Numbered from the stretch's first letter, positions 1 through 11,345 are shown. The stretch is DNA of 64,000 nt from Rhineura floridana (GCF_030035675.1 NC_084483.1:6777501-6841500), one strand, 5' to 3'. Notes: generated by a model not told the origin, from the sequence alone. A program made the numbers and translations.

Positions 1-784
1 TTATATAAGCATGACTGTCAAAGATGTTTATTATTTACACAACCTGTAAAGTTATTTGTAGTTCAATCCTATGTTTGTTTACTCAGAAGCAATACTCAAT
101 GTATTAAATGGGGCTTACTCAAACAGGGAAGTTTGCACAGAACTGCGGCCTCAAGAGATAAGGAACACTCACCCAACCCAAAATTCACAATTATGCCACT
201 TTAACCTATTTTGAAACGATTTATACTTGTTTTTATGGTTATTAGATTTTAAAGGGATTTATTTCTTGTTCTGAGCTGTCTTGGTTTCCAGTCTGCAATC
301 CTACCTCACAGCGTTGTTGGTAAGACTCCATATACACACAAACACTGGAGATTTAAAACTAGTTTGTTGTCCAGATGGTTATTGCAGAACATTTTTTTTA
401 AAAAAATAAAATCAGTATTAGTTTCCTACATAATAAAAGCAGTGATATCTATGTAAACCCTGCTTAATTGCCTTAAAAAGTAGAATTGGAGGGGGAGAGA
501 AAGATTTACAACACAAACACAATTCTTTATACGATGCAGATGTTTGTTTCCTAGTTCCCAGTTCCCATTTGCTTGAAAGTTCAAAACACTAAAAAAGAAG
601 AAAAGTTCACAGCTACAGCAACTCCAAAGGAAAGTTAACATGTCTCTGAAATATATTTTGGGGTCCTCGTATCATATATTGCTGTGATCTGGGAACTCTC
701 CACTTCAACAATAACAATAAATGTTTTCAATCAAAATTATGAGGCTTCTGAAATGCTCATAAATGCATAATGTTCTCATAAAAT
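1..784. other. intergenic, no gene seen
   Basis: AT-rich sequence without a convincing coding region. Around 60-135 there is a short dispersed motif (tcctatg ... tactcagaagcaa ... ggggcttactc) that recurs near 9,590 and 42,250 and looks like the decayed tail of an old interspersed repeat. The 71-residue open frame at 426-641 (minus) is rich in aromatic and aliphatic residues and resembles no family known to me. Confidence 0.5.
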
Positions 785-1905
785 CATAAAAAATCTGCTC
801 TGGGCCAGGACAAATCATACACTCCAGGAAATGGGAGGGTGTCCTCTTTGAGATGCCAGACCATCTCGCCTGGCCCAGAGCTTCTGCTGGGCTCAGGGCA
901 CGGATATGGGCATCTATGCACAACCAAAATGGACAAAAAGATACACAAATAAATAAGTAACTGGGGTTGCCCACCCCACATTCTGCTCTGGTCCAGGACA
1001 AACCATGCACCCCAGGAAAGGGGAAGGTGTCCTCTATGAGATGCCAGTGCATCCTGCCTGGCCCATAGCTTCTGCTGGGTGCAAGGCACGTATAAGGGCA
1101 TCTACACAAACCCAAAATAGAAAAAAACATTCAGAAAAAAAATAATTAACTGGGGGCGCACACCCTAAAATCTGCTGTGGGCCAGGACAAATCAAACACT
1201 CCAGGAAAGGGGAGGATTCCTCTATGAGACGCCAGTGATTTCCTTCTGGCCCAGAGCTTCTGCTGAGCGCAAGGCACAGATAAGGGCACCAATGTACAAC
1301 CAAAACAGACAAAAACATGCAGAAAAAAATAAGTAACTGTGGGTGCCTACCGCAAAATCTGCCCTGTGCCAGGACAAACCATACACCCCATGAAAGGGGA
1401 AGATGTCCTCTACAAGATGCCACTGCTTCCCATCTGGCACAGGGCACAGATAATGGCATCTACATAAAACCAAAATAGAAAACAGCATGCAGAAATAAAT
1501 CAGTAACTGGGAGGTGCCCACCCCAAAATCTGCTCTGGGCCAGGACAAACTATACACTCCAGGAAAGGGGAGGGTGTCCTCTATGAGATGCCAGTCTGTC
1601 TCACTTGTTCCAGAGCTTCTGCTGAGCACAAGGCACAGATAAGGGCATGTATGCACAACCAAAATGGACAAAAAGATACAGAAAAAAATAAGTAACTTGG
1701 AATGCCCACCACACAATCTGCTCTAGACCACGGCAAAGCATACAACACAGGAAAGAGGAGGGTGTCCTCTTTGAGATGCCAGTGTGTCCCACCTGGCCCA
1801 GAGCTTCTGCAGGGCAGAGGCACAGATAAGGGCATCTATGCACATCCAAAATGGACAAAAAGATGCAGAAAAAAATAAGTAACTGGAGGTGCTGTAAAGT
1901 AAGGA
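785..1905. repeat. tandem satellite, about 188-bp unit, 6 copies
   Basis: The motif tctgctctgggccagg starts, with small changes, at 794, 982, 1,171, 1,358, 1,529 and 1,717, giving spacings of 188, 189, 187, 171 and 188 bp. Each unit also carries a gtcctctatgagatgccag segment, a cagagcttctgctg segment and an A-rich end (gacaaaaagatacag). Overlapping minus-strand open frames of 84-164 residues are by-products of the repeat. The unit resembles no satellite I can name. The copies differ at many sites, so the array is not recent. Confidence 0.85.
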
Positions 1906-2099
1906 GCTTCCTCTGCTGACTTTACCTTTATGGCTACCATTTGGGCAGGGTTTATGAATTTTTGGGTAAAACTTGAGCATGGAAATTCCTGATTCTAATC
2001 TCTGGTGTTGGCTGTACCACACACACATGCTTAGGCATATTCATTAGTTCTCCTTACCTTGCACAACACACACACATACCATTTTTAAAAGCTGAAAAC

Positions 2100-2103
<4 letters not shown>

Positions 2104-2144
<41 letters not shown>
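2104..2144. repeat. (TC)n(AC)n microsatellite
   Basis: About 27 bases of TC repeat run into about 14 bases of AC repeat, followed by further CT-rich sequence. Confidence 0.95.
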
Positions 2145-2302
2145 TTTCTCTCCCTCTCCCTTGAATGTATTTTCTCTCTCTTTTCCTCCCTTACTCCTGG
2201 CTTTAGGCTGGAACCAAACCATACATCTTCCCCCTCCTCTTTTTTTTGGCTGCTGGGTTGAGAATATGATCCTTGTTAATGCCTTCTCCTACAAAAACAG
2301 AT

Positions 2303-2490
2303 GTCCCTAGGAGCCAATCAGCATGAAAGGGGAGTGTATTAGCTACTGAGAAGAGTTTTCTCAGTGGCTGACTCACCTCCTTTCACTCTGATTTGCTCCA
2401 ATCAGCAGGAAAAGACAAGGAGGCCTGTTAGAAGACTCTTCTCAGTGGCTAACACACTCGCCTTTCATGCTGATTGGCTTGTAGGAACCC
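2303..2490. mobile_element. foldback MITE-like element
   Basis: The left arm begins agccaatcagcatgaaagg at about 2,314. Its reverse complement ends at about 2,473 (cctttcatgctgattggct). The arms match over about 45 bp, including the tactgagaagag segment, with further weaker inverted copies of the same motif between them. This is a short inverted-repeat element of the MITE type. Its superfamily cannot be told because no clear target duplication is visible. Confidence 0.6.
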
Positions 2491-3619
2491 TGCTGAGACT
2501 TAGTTCCCCAAAAAGTAAGGAATCGAAGACCTGCCTCTGAGATCCCGGACAACTCGATCCCTGCCTCTGAAGCAGAGATGTATAGATGTCCTGAAGTATG
2601 CAGAAGCTTCATACTTTAGTATAGGAGGAGGAATGAGGTGCTTAGAAGCAGAGGTGCAGTACACAACTGGAATAGAGGATCATTCCACTTCCTGAGGCTC
2701 ATGCTTGGGCATGTTCAGACCCACACAGAGGTCAGCAGTTGCACCCAGCACAACAGGGAGTTGGCAGAAAATGAAGATCCATCTACCTCCTAAACAGAGC
2801 TGCACAGATACCATCACGTCTGAGACTGAGCTCTGCTCCCCACCCACCCTTCTTGCAGCACAATTAGGCATCCGGCAGGTGACTGCTTGCAAAAAGGCAT
2901 GGGGCAGTATTCTACTACTGCTTCCCATCAGTGCAAGGATTTCTGCTTGTGTGACCGGACTTCCTCCCTCCCCCCCCCCAAGCTCCACACCCTCCCCTAA
3001 TCTGCTTCAGAAGGTTGGGAGAGAAGGGGAAGAGGTCTAGGAAAGAAAAAGTGGAAGAAGTTGTGATTTAAGCAAATGATCAGAAGAATAGGAAGAATGC
3101 TGGGTGAAGCAGGGATCAGAAGAAAAAGTTTGTGCGTCTTTCTCTCCTTTCCATGACTCTGACAGATTTTCTGTGAAATGACACAGCATTCGAGAGGGTA
3201 AGCCTCGAAGGATAAGCTCTTGGAAGAGCATGTTCGTTAGATGGAAGAGTAGTGAGGAGGGCTTGGCTTTTGCTGTGCCCTCTCCTTCCTTAGGGGTGTT
3301 CAGGTCACCTTTGGGAAGTTGCCTTTATTTGGAGAAGAGCACGTTTATTTATGTTTGGGGAGAGCACTTCAGCTGGTGCATTGCACCTACTAGTGTGAAA
3401 TGGTGCAGAAGGGTGAAGAAGAGGCCTGAATTCCATGGACTTCCATTTGCTTAGGAGCCTCAGGAGATAAGCAACCCTGAGGTTGCCAGCTGCCTCCACA
3501 ATGCGTTAAAGAAGTCCTTGGCCTGGCTACCACCATTATAATACACAGGCATGCCAACACTCAATTATCTTATTCCACCACTAAGAAATATTGTGATTTG
3601 AAAAACGTGAACAGACAAC
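2491..3619. other. intergenic, no supported gene
   Basis: Two overlapping open frames on opposite strands (2,680-2,988 minus, 102 residues; 2,705-3,040 plus, 111 residues) are mirror shadows of each other, with no recognisable domain and no splice or start context favouring either. Nothing else is recognised apart from a C-run near 2,972. Confidence 0.45.
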
Positions 3620-4239
3620 TCAACATTTCTTTCTTTTTATTCATTGTATAAGTTACTGAATAAATACACATAAACTGTTTTTGAGCTGTTTTTGCAGATG
3701 CATAAATACAGTTATATAAATAGGCCTTATAAATATAGATGGATGCAAGTTCCTCTTTGCTCCTCCTTCATCTTCTCATTTCATATGCATTTATATAAGG
3801 ACATACAACATATTAATCATTAAGACAAATCAACGACATGGTGTTGAGGTTTGAGGACACAAATCTCATTACAAGACAGGACTTAAATATTTTTGATAAC
3901 TGAAGACAAGGGAGGATTTTAGCAAGGAGAGATTTTTCTGTTATTGTGGGCTGAAGTTAGGAGAAATATGCATCTGGTTTTATTTATTTATTTTTAAACC
4001 AAATCTTTTTTTGTATCAACATTCTCATGGGATGTTTAAATGTTTTGAAGCAATTGACATTTTAAAGTTGCATCATCCGATAAGAAAGATGAATAAATGC
4101 TTCCCTAAGCCTATGGTAACTTCTGTTCATCCATGAGATACAGCTTTTGTCTTTTGAGTCATCCAAGCATGTGATTTATATGGTAAGAGCTTCAGCCTAT
4201 AGTGGATCATGTACCCCTATCGGTCAGTTCTCTGCAGTT
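3620..4239 (-). promoter_or_regulatory. IL17F: IL17 3' UTR with AU-rich elements and poly(A) signal
   Basis: Downstream of the IL17 stop codon the minus strand carries seven AUUUA pentamers (plus-strand TAAAT at 3,661, 3,703, 3,717, 3,730, 3,884, 4,037 and 4,094). A canonical AATAAA lies at 3,636-3,641 (TTTATT on plus). AUUUA-rich 3' UTRs are typical of short-lived cytokine mRNAs, IL17A among them, and bind decay and stabilising factors. The UTR end is inferred from the poly(A) signal and has not been demonstrated. Confidence 0.6.
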
Positions 4240-4483
4240 TCAGATGCTTTTCATAGGATTGGTGGTAGGAATGACACAGGTACAGCCAACAGTAACCACT
4301 TGTGTCTCCAACCAATAGGTTTGCTGGGAACCCATCTGCTTTCGCCTAAGAACCAGGATCTCCTGCTGAATAGGAACAGAATTCATACTGATGATTTGTT
4401 GGCCTTTGTAGTTCAAGCAGCCATTATAGCGACAGGTGGCTTTCGAAATCACATGGGGAAACCTGTTGGGATCTTCATTAATG
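4240..4483 (-). CDS. IL17F: IL17 coding exon 3
   Basis: Acceptor tttacag is followed by the exon. Its first base completes a serine codon begun in exon 2. It encodes SINEDPNRFPH through the stop (TGA, 4,242-4,240). It contains the four retained cysteines (KATC, YNGC, GCTC), the MNSVPIQQE signature and VTVGCTCV. Where mammals have PHC or QGC after LVLRR/LVVRR, this exon reads KQMGSQQ, with serine (TCC) at the cysteine position. Confidence 0.92.
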
Positions 4484-7379
4484 CTGTAAATATAAACACA
4501 AAAGGAGGGTAAGACTGTTGATTCACCAGAATACATGGGACCTTGAAAGGAAACATTGAAAGATGACAGCCTATAATGGAAAGATAAATTGTTGTGAGTC
4601 AGATAATGCTAACTACCAATGGGAGGTGCTCGTTACTAGCTATCCAATACCCAGACTTGTGCTTGAGAAGACTGAACTGTGTCACAATTGCTCCTCTCCA
4701 CCACTGAATAAGACTCTGACTATAGATCTTGGTCAAAGAGAAACAGGAGTGGCTGACCTATGGGAAGTTCCTTGAGGGGAAAAATTATAGTCTTTCTGTC
4801 TATAACACAACACTTTCGTAGATTTACACATCCTGATACTTGAAAGAGAGGCTGCATGTGATGAGAAAGTGACTGAAATGGTTGTTGATTAGCTATTATA
4901 TTCATATTATCATACTATCATATTATATACTATAATCTGCCAGTTAGTCAGTTCCTGCTATGACAGGGATGGAGAACCTCAGCCCGCAGGGGTACCAATG
5001 TAGCCCTCCAGGCCTCTCTGTCTGGCTCTTAGGACTTTCTCCAGTCCACCCCCTCCTAAGGCTGCACCCTCTCTTCCCAAGCTATAGCCTTCACTGGCCC
5101 TCCTCTTCACCTACCTCTAGTGGCTAGAACGTGAGAATGCCTGAATGGCGGATGGAGAGATGTGTGGATAGTATAGAAACATCTGGATTTTGCGTGGCTG
5201 GAGTGTAGCCTAGTGTACAGAGAAATAAGAGCCACCTCCTTTGCTTTATGATTTTTGCATTTGATATGCATTCACCAGAAAGTTGCCCACAAGGGAATGT
5301 GGCCCTTGGTGAGGTGAGAGATGCATTACTTGCAGCTGATTTTTGTGCCATTAAGAAGGGAGAGAAGGGGAACAATCCACCACGGAGTTCTATAAACAAC
5401 TGGTATTGAAATGAATATGAGCTCCATGTTGATTAACGGTCTCTGACGTGAGGCCCTACTACCATTGCTGCCGATCACCCCATGAATGGGCACCATCTTG
5501 GGAGACCTGAAGTACTCTTGAACTGATCAGTACAAATGTTTCACAGGGAAGGGAAGGCAACTGTGCATAGGCCAAGCAGACAATTACCATCAATAGACTA
5601 GTAGTAGAAATATGCAGTGTGGCTGGGACCATGGCTATGATGTATACATAACAAATCTAGTGTGCTTCTCCAGCACTTTAAAACATCTAGGGTTGGGAAT
5701 AATTGCATGGAATGTTGCATGGTTGGGAATAATTTTGTTGCTATTATAAAAATTAGGAGCCATACAGATTTTCTAGGAATCAGATTGGAAGGGAGAGACA
5801 GAGATCTGAAAGTCCCCGTCTTTATTCTTGCTAGGGTTATTCTCAGTTCTTTCCCCATCCTTTCCTGTCACTCCCAGGCAGTGCTTAATTTTGAAATGCC
5901 AAGGGTCGAGCCTACCTGAAAACAAAGTCTTTGACAGGGGCGCCTTGTCTAATGAGTGACTGCTGCAATGCTCTTAATTTACCCTGTGATGTGGAAAAGG
6001 CACTCTGTGCATACACATTTCAGTCACTGAGAATGTGTACAATACCTGTAATCCCATGGAGATGTAGACTTGTTCCTGATATCGTGAGGCATCATGCTGG
6101 CTGGCTCTTTGTGACCAATGTGTACATAAACCGTCAGGGAATTTGAGGGGAAGTTCTCTTGGGTTCCAAATTGGGCTGGGCGGTTGTTGTGATTCGTTTT
6201 TTCAGTAGGTGCCTCGTTTTTTCTAGACTTAACTGCTTTTCCAAAAGCTAAACTCATCACTGCAAGCATCAGAACCATCAACCTAATCTGAAAGGGAGAA
6301 TGGATACAAAAGGACATGTTATATGAGGCACAAATGAGCAGAAGATATGATTTGAAACTGACAAGAGATGTTAGAATACCTCAGCTGGCATTAGACATGA
6401 GTCTTTTGCACAACAGTCCACACTAGTTTACACTACGTTAATACTGGAGTTTAAGACTCAAGAATGTAAGGGACGCCATGGATCAAGTTTTATTAAAAGT
6501 CATAGCTATGCCCCTGAAGCCCTGCCTCCCAAGTCCAAGATCTGTGAAATCAAGCAGTGGTGGCTCGCTGCTGAAGTGACAATTCTTTAAACGTTTTGTA
6601 AGACTATTTTTTTAAATTTCACATTTATCAAGGCTAATCTTTTTCACTGACAGCAGCTTTCAGGGCTAAGCTCCGTTTGGAGTCTTGCAGTTGGGCTATA
6701 CTGCAGCCAGTTCGTGATGCAAGTCAGGTCTGACAGGTGGGTTTCAAAAGCCCATTGTCAACTGTATGAGAAAAGCTTGCACCATCACACTCTTATTACA
6801 AGTCATTTAGGATGTTAATATTTATTTATGCATCAATCAAGCAATCCATTCTCAAGGAAGGTAGACTGGATCCTAGGGAAAGTAGTTCTTGGGGAAAAAC
6901 AATGAAATCCTACTGAGAATTGATTATATATCAATTCTCTTTCAAATCTAAAGATAGTTTTAGGCTCCTCTTCTGAATCTAAAAGATTATGAGAAGCATT
7001 AAATTATGTAGAACATTCTCCTGAGCAGGGGATATCACAGTCTTAGTTATGAAGCATTGTTGATAGCTTATCTACTGGAAGACAATTAATCCAGGATAAA
7101 TTTATTAATTCAAGGAAATGATTGTTATCCAAATAATTGTGCTACAACATTTCAACTGCGAAATGCAAATCTAATATATTAACTGCACCTGTAATTACAT
7201 ATAGTTTATCATTGAGGCTATCAGATAGATGGACAGACAGACGGAAGATCTAGCTCCTATTCAATAACCATTGGCTTCATTTTTTGTTAGAAAGTAGGTT
7301 AGGAAATTGCAGTACATGTGGAAATTACAATATACATTATCAGCGTACTCACCAATGAGGGAAATCTTTTAGGAGCCAT
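4240..7379 (-). CDS. IL17F: interleukin-17A/F-type cytokine (3 coding exons)
   Basis: Joined coding exons 7,379-7,353, 6,287-6,046 and 4,483-4,240 (minus) give a 170-residue precursor, close to the 155-163 of human IL-17A/F. The mature part has the family hallmarks: NKSTSPWDY, INEDPNRFP, MNSVPIQQEILVLRR and VGCTCV. The N-terminus is basic and then hydrophobic (IRLMVLMLAVMSLAFG), a signal peptide. NKST is the conserved N-glycosylation site. IL-17A/F are secreted dimers that signal through IL-17RA/RC in mucosal defence and inflammation. All four cystine-knot cysteines are present, but the two that form the interchain bridges in mammals are absent. The exon structure matches mammals: a tiny first exon of nine codons, then two larger ones. 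Adjacency to MCM3 on the same strand favours IL17F over IL17A. In sequence it is about equally close to both, so the paralogue call is tentative. Confidence 0.9.
4955..5110. repeat. old hAT-type MITE fragment in IL17 intron 2
   Basis: The stretch gacagggatggagaacctc, then cccgcagggg, gccctccaggcctctctg and ctggctcttaggact resembles the terminal part of widespread hAT-type MITEs in reptiles (tggggaaccttt / ggccctccagg). The opposite terminus and the target duplication are not visible, so this is a truncated relic. Confidence 0.4.
6046..6287 (-). CDS. IL17F: IL17 coding exon 2
   Basis: Acceptor ctttcag precedes ATTAGGTTG. Donor CAG/GTATTG ends it in phase 2, compatible with exon 3. It encodes the signal-peptide core, a variable basic and Asn-rich segment, the first beta strand (NSLTVYVHIG) and the glycosylation motif before SPWDY. 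The N-terminal cysteine seen in mammals (GCPN / SCPP) is replaced by GTQENFP with no cysteine nearby. Confidence 0.9.
7353..7379 (-). CDS. IL17F: IL17 coding exon 1 (nine codons)
   Basis: ATG at 7,379 opens MAPKRFPSL, then donor TTG/GTGAGT in phase 0. Human IL17A likewise has a first coding exon of about nine codons (MTPGKTSLV). Support is the position 96 bp downstream of a TATA box, the matching phase and a good donor. It is too short to be found by open-frame length. Confidence 0.8.
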
Positions 7380-7474
7380 GGTAAGCTTTTTTTCTGCTAC
7401 AAAAGTATCTTGCTTGATGTTCTACACGTGAGTGTCAGTACCTTGAATCACATCTGTAGGTGCAATTAGGCTCC

Positions 7475-7481
7475 TTTTATA
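7475..7481 (-). promoter_or_regulatory. IL17F: IL17 TATA box
   Basis: The minus strand reads cagTATAAAAGGAG about 100 bp upstream of the start codon, which would place transcription start near 7,448 with a leader of about 70 nt. Further upstream at about 7,545 there is a TGTGGTT motif (plus strand) of the RUNX type. RUNX1 is known to co-operate with RORgamma-t at mammalian Il17 promoters, but a single heptamer is weak evidence. Confidence 0.55.
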
Positions 7482-7489
7482 CTGTCTTC

Positions 7490-8429
7490 AGAATCACAGC
7501 TTTTTCCCCATTTGCTGTGCAAAGATAGTTTTCCTGCCCTTACTTGTGGTTCTGGGGCAGCTGTGGCTCACATTTACCTTTTTTTTTCTTTACCACTTCC
7601 TCAAAAGTGTTACGTGTCACATACACAAGGGGACAACGAGGGAAATACAAGTAATATATCACCTACCTAGTTATGGGGAATCTAGACCAACATATTTGTT
7701 TGAATGAAAGATAGATGACCTACAAGATAATGGCAAGTTTGATAAGCTTGCCTGCACAGCTTTTTTTTTATTTCCTCTTTTTGATGGCGACTATTACTTT
7801 ATTGCATCATTCCATCCTACCTATTGTAAAATAGACAATCTAGATCTATGGCATATATTCATAATCTGTGTATAAAAGCACATAGACACATACCTATCAT
7901 ATGGATCTATACTGGACAAATACCCCTATCACCACACAAAAATAAATGTTGCCTTCAATGGTCATTGAAAATCATAGATCTTTTATATGTTCCATTTGTA
8001 TCCTACTCTTATTCCAGCAAACTCAGAGTAGCATCTTAGTCTCACAACAATTCTGTTGGTTGAGGTTGGGTGAGAGATGCTAACAGGCCCAAGGGACTAC
8101 CCCACAAACTTCATGACTGAATGGGGATTTTGAACTTACATCCAACTCCAGCATTTTAGCAACTGCCTTTTCAAACAGGGATATTGTTGCATGGGGAATA
8201 CATTGCCCATTCGTTGTAAAGAGAGCCAGAACAACATCTCCCTCACAATAGCACATTCAATGCTTGGAAACTGCATTTTCTATTTACTCACACTGCAATC
8301 TTGAATAGCTCTGAGAATATAATTTCCCCACCTTCAACTCCAACTCCATCATAATGAATTTTGTGCAATCAGGGATGCCAACGGGATTTGCTTGGCCTGG
8401 TACACTGTATTCACCCAAGTGGGAGTATT
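7490..8429. other. upstream flank of IL17
   Basis: No coding region is seen. The proximal part may hold promoter elements (T-rich tracts, a cacgtg-like acgtgtcac at about 7,611). The remainder is AT-rich. The small open frame at 7,848-8,039 has no recognisable features. Confidence 0.4.
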
Positions 8430-8590
8430 ATTATTAAATTTATTTATACCCCGCCTTTTGGGCAAAGGCCCTCAAAGCGGCTTACAAAGAAAAATAAACA
8501 CAGGTAAAAAAAGGCATCAATGAAAGCAATGCAATTTGCAAAAATTAAACTAAATAACAAATAGCATTATTAAGAAAATCAAACGTCCAA
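8430..8590 (-). mobile_element. L2 LINE 3' end fragment
   Basis: Read on the minus strand it ends gtaagccgctttgagggc, aaaggcggggtataaat, then an (AAT)-rich tail, the usual 3' end of reptile L2 elements. Only the 3' untranslated end is left. Confidence 0.6.
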
Positions 8591-10144
8591 GAAAATTTTT
8601 GAACAAGTGAATTTAAAATGGATCACTCTCCGCCTTTGGCAGCACACAATATTCCATGCTTAGAGTCTCTCTCAGACACGGTTTACTCTGTTCCAGTCCC
8701 AGCATTCCTACTCAGTACTGAGCATTCCTGAGTACTCAGCATTCCTTCTTCTGATTGCTTAGCGACAGTGATTAAGCATTGCTGCCTGCTGAAGCCTTAG
8801 ACAGTTGCCTCTACATTTTGCTTTCTAACTTCTTTATGGATTCTGATTGACTTACCTTTTATTAAAAAAAAAAGTAAGCTAAGAGTCTCGACCCCCTGTA
8901 CTCCCTGTTGGCTGCCTTGTGTGTAATTGCGAAGGCATAAGCACCTCTTATTGGATAATTCTAATCCTATAACATCACATCAATGAGTCCCTCTACCTAT
9001 GTCAGTGCAAGGAGTTGTATGACCAGCTATTTCAGGAAGTTTTTCTTCCCTGTTCTGTTTGGTTTTCATTGATCCCCTGCTTTAAGGCTGCTGTATGCAC
9101 CTATCCAATACATTTTCTGCAGAGGAAAAGTTAGGGGGTGTCTTTTCTTTTAAACATACCACATGAAATCCACATCAGATTAACGCCTATTTTCATTTAC
9201 ATGGGGCTACGGATTCTGGAGCAGAGCTAGCACACTTTTAGCACTTACAATAAACAGGCACTTTTCAGGTATCTGGAAAATTCATGATAGACTCCCCCCA
9301 TTCCCTAAAAGTACAAAGCATTGCATCTAAATTGTCATTACAGTTTAATGAAAGCCCTTTTGAAGAACTCTGCATTACCTGATCACCATAGTGTCTCACA
9401 GAATTCTGTCCTTTTTACTCCTGCATTGTTAAAGAAATAAAGAAGGAACTGAACTATACGGTATATAAAACTATTTCCTCAAGAGCATATGGGAATTCTG
9501 CATTTGGCTCAAGAGTGAAATCTTCCAGCAAAGTTGGACTGCAAGCTGTAGAAGCAACAGAATTGCGCTATATGACAATTAACAGTGCAATCCTATGCAT
9601 GTCTACTCAGGACTCAATGGGACTTACTTCCAAGGAAGTGTGTATAGAATAATAACCTAAGTAGAACGGTGCAATTTTAACTGATGAGGACAAGAGTTAA
9701 GGATATTTCAGGTTTGTTGTTATTGTGACAAGGACTAATAGAAAGTTTTTAATATTAATTGAGGTCTTTTGTTCTTATAATGAGTAGTTGCCTCCAAACT
9801 ATCAGTATTTTGCAGGACAGATTCAAGTGCATATTGAATATTTAGGTTTGAGCAATAAAAGTGGATTAATGCACTGAAAAGTGTGGGACAGACGAATGAT
9901 TAACAGGAAGACATAGAAACACCCAACAAGTTAATCAGGATGAATGCTCATTGTTGTGTAACTTCTTTGAAAACAAATCAGACCAAATGCCTGATAAAGA
10001 CCGGACACAGTATAACTTTTGTGCAAGTTCTGTGCAAGAAAATCAGGACGAATGCTCAATAAACAGGTTGTCTGCAGGAGCCCAATAACTGCTTTATTTA
10101 TTGAATTGTAAGTTATATTTATAGAGGTTTGGACAATATTAATT
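8591..10144. other. intergenic, no gene seen
   Basis: AT-rich sequence. Near 8,695-8,755 a short motif (agcattcct / tactcag) is imperfectly repeated. Near 9,585-9,650 the dispersed tcctatgcatgtctactcag motif occurs. No coding exon, RNA gene or intact transposon was recognised. Confidence 0.45.
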
Positions 10145-10235
10145 TATTGAGCTGCTCTTTTATATGCATTTATAGCCCACCCTTCACCACACAGCCTCAA
10201 GGGGAATTACAATCAGCTTAAAACAAGTAAGCCAA
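10145..10235 (-). mobile_element. L2 LINE 3' end fragment
   Basis: The plus strand reads gcatttatagcccaccctt then cctcaaggggaattacaatc, the reverse complement of an L2 3' terminus. It is short and diverged. Confidence 0.45.
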
Positions 10236-10775
10236 CAGGGTGATGTGGCTGCAAAAAAGGCAAATGCTATTTTAGGCTGCACTAACAGAAGTATAGTTTC
10301 CAAATCATGTGAAGTATTGGTCCCCCCCCCCATTCAGCACTGTTTAGGCCTCATCTTGAATACTGCATCTAGTTCTGGACACCACACTTTAAGAACAATG
10401 CAGACAAACTGGAATGGGTTCAGAGAAGGGCAACAAGGATGATTAGGAGACTAGAAGCAAAGCCCTATGAGACTGAAAGAACTGGGCATCTTTAGCTTTG
10501 AGAAGAGGAGACTGGGGGGAGATATGATAGCACTGTTCAAGTACTTGAAATGTTGCCACACAGAGGAGGGCCAGGATGCTAACTGTTAGAGTAGTACAAC
10601 AATGGAACCAATTACCTAGGGAGGTGGTGGGCTCTCCAACACTGGGGGCCTTCAAGAGGCAGCTGGATAGCCACCTGACAGGTATGGTTTAATTTCGATT
10701 CTTGCATTGAGCAGGGGGTTGGACTTGATGGCCTTATAGGGCCTTCCCAACTCTACGATTCTATGATTCTAAGCA
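10236..10775 (+). mobile_element. CR1 LINE 3' end
   Basis: Truncated CR1 retrotransposon. It contains the C-terminal part of ORF2 (ttctggacaccacacttt, gggttcagagaagggcaac, actgggcatctttagc, aggtggtgggctctcc, gccttcaagaggcagctgga) and the diagnostic terminus ggttggacttgatggcctt followed by two overlapping copies of the CR1 8-bp repeat (attctatg). Frames are broken. 5' truncation is usual for the family. Confidence 0.85.
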
Positions 10776-10799
10776 AACAAACAAGTAGTTATGTACTAT

Positions 10800-11345
10800 A
10801 CATAACAACACTCAACCATCAGTTCAACTATTTCAAACAGCAAGCAAAGCCAGGAATAATAATGCAAAGGGAATGATGCTCTGAACCAGTATTCCACCTG
10901 CAAATGCCTGTGCAGAAACTTCCACTTCCTGCATGTGTCCCTTTTTGTTTTCAGGTCATCTTTAAGCTTTTGTAAAGCTACATCGCCTTCTTCTGCTTCC
11001 TTTAAAATCAAGTATAATTTGGTCACTTTCCCCCAGAGTTCCCGCAACTGCCACTTCATCGACCAAGGCATCTCTATTGGTTGGAATTAAGTCAAGGATA
11101 GATGATCCTCTAGTTGCTTCCTCCACTTTCTATAGGAGAAAGTTATCTCCAACACAAGTCAGACATTTCTTGGAGGGGCCGTGTTTGGCAGAATTTGTCT
11201 CTCAACAGATATCAGGGTAATTGAAGTCCCCCACTACTACTCCATCATGCCTCCTTGAAACGTTGGCAATTTGCCTTGCAAAAGTTTCATCCTCATCTTC
11301 TTCTTGGTTGGGTGGTCGGTAGTAGACTCCAACAACCATGTTCCT
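10800..11345 (-). mobile_element. CR1 LINE endonuclease fragment
   Basis: Translated on the minus strand, this piece reads VVGVYYRPPNQEED, then GVVVGDFNYPDI, then VEEATRGSSILDL: the endonuclease region of CR1 ORF2. GDFNYPDI carries the catalytic Asp-Asn motif of APE-type nucleases. Downstream lies a degraded segment toward the endonuclease-RT linker. In-frame stops show that it is dead. Confidence 0.75.

Noticed and set aside
784-1835. Minus-strand open frames of 84-164 residues with repeated SWPRADF / LFFSVSFCPFW
   Set aside because: They coincide with the 188-bp satellite and shift frame from unit to unit.
2680-3040. Overlapping 102- and 111-residue open frames on opposite strands
   Set aside because: No domain, no conserved motif and mutual overlap; chance frames in a GC-richer patch.
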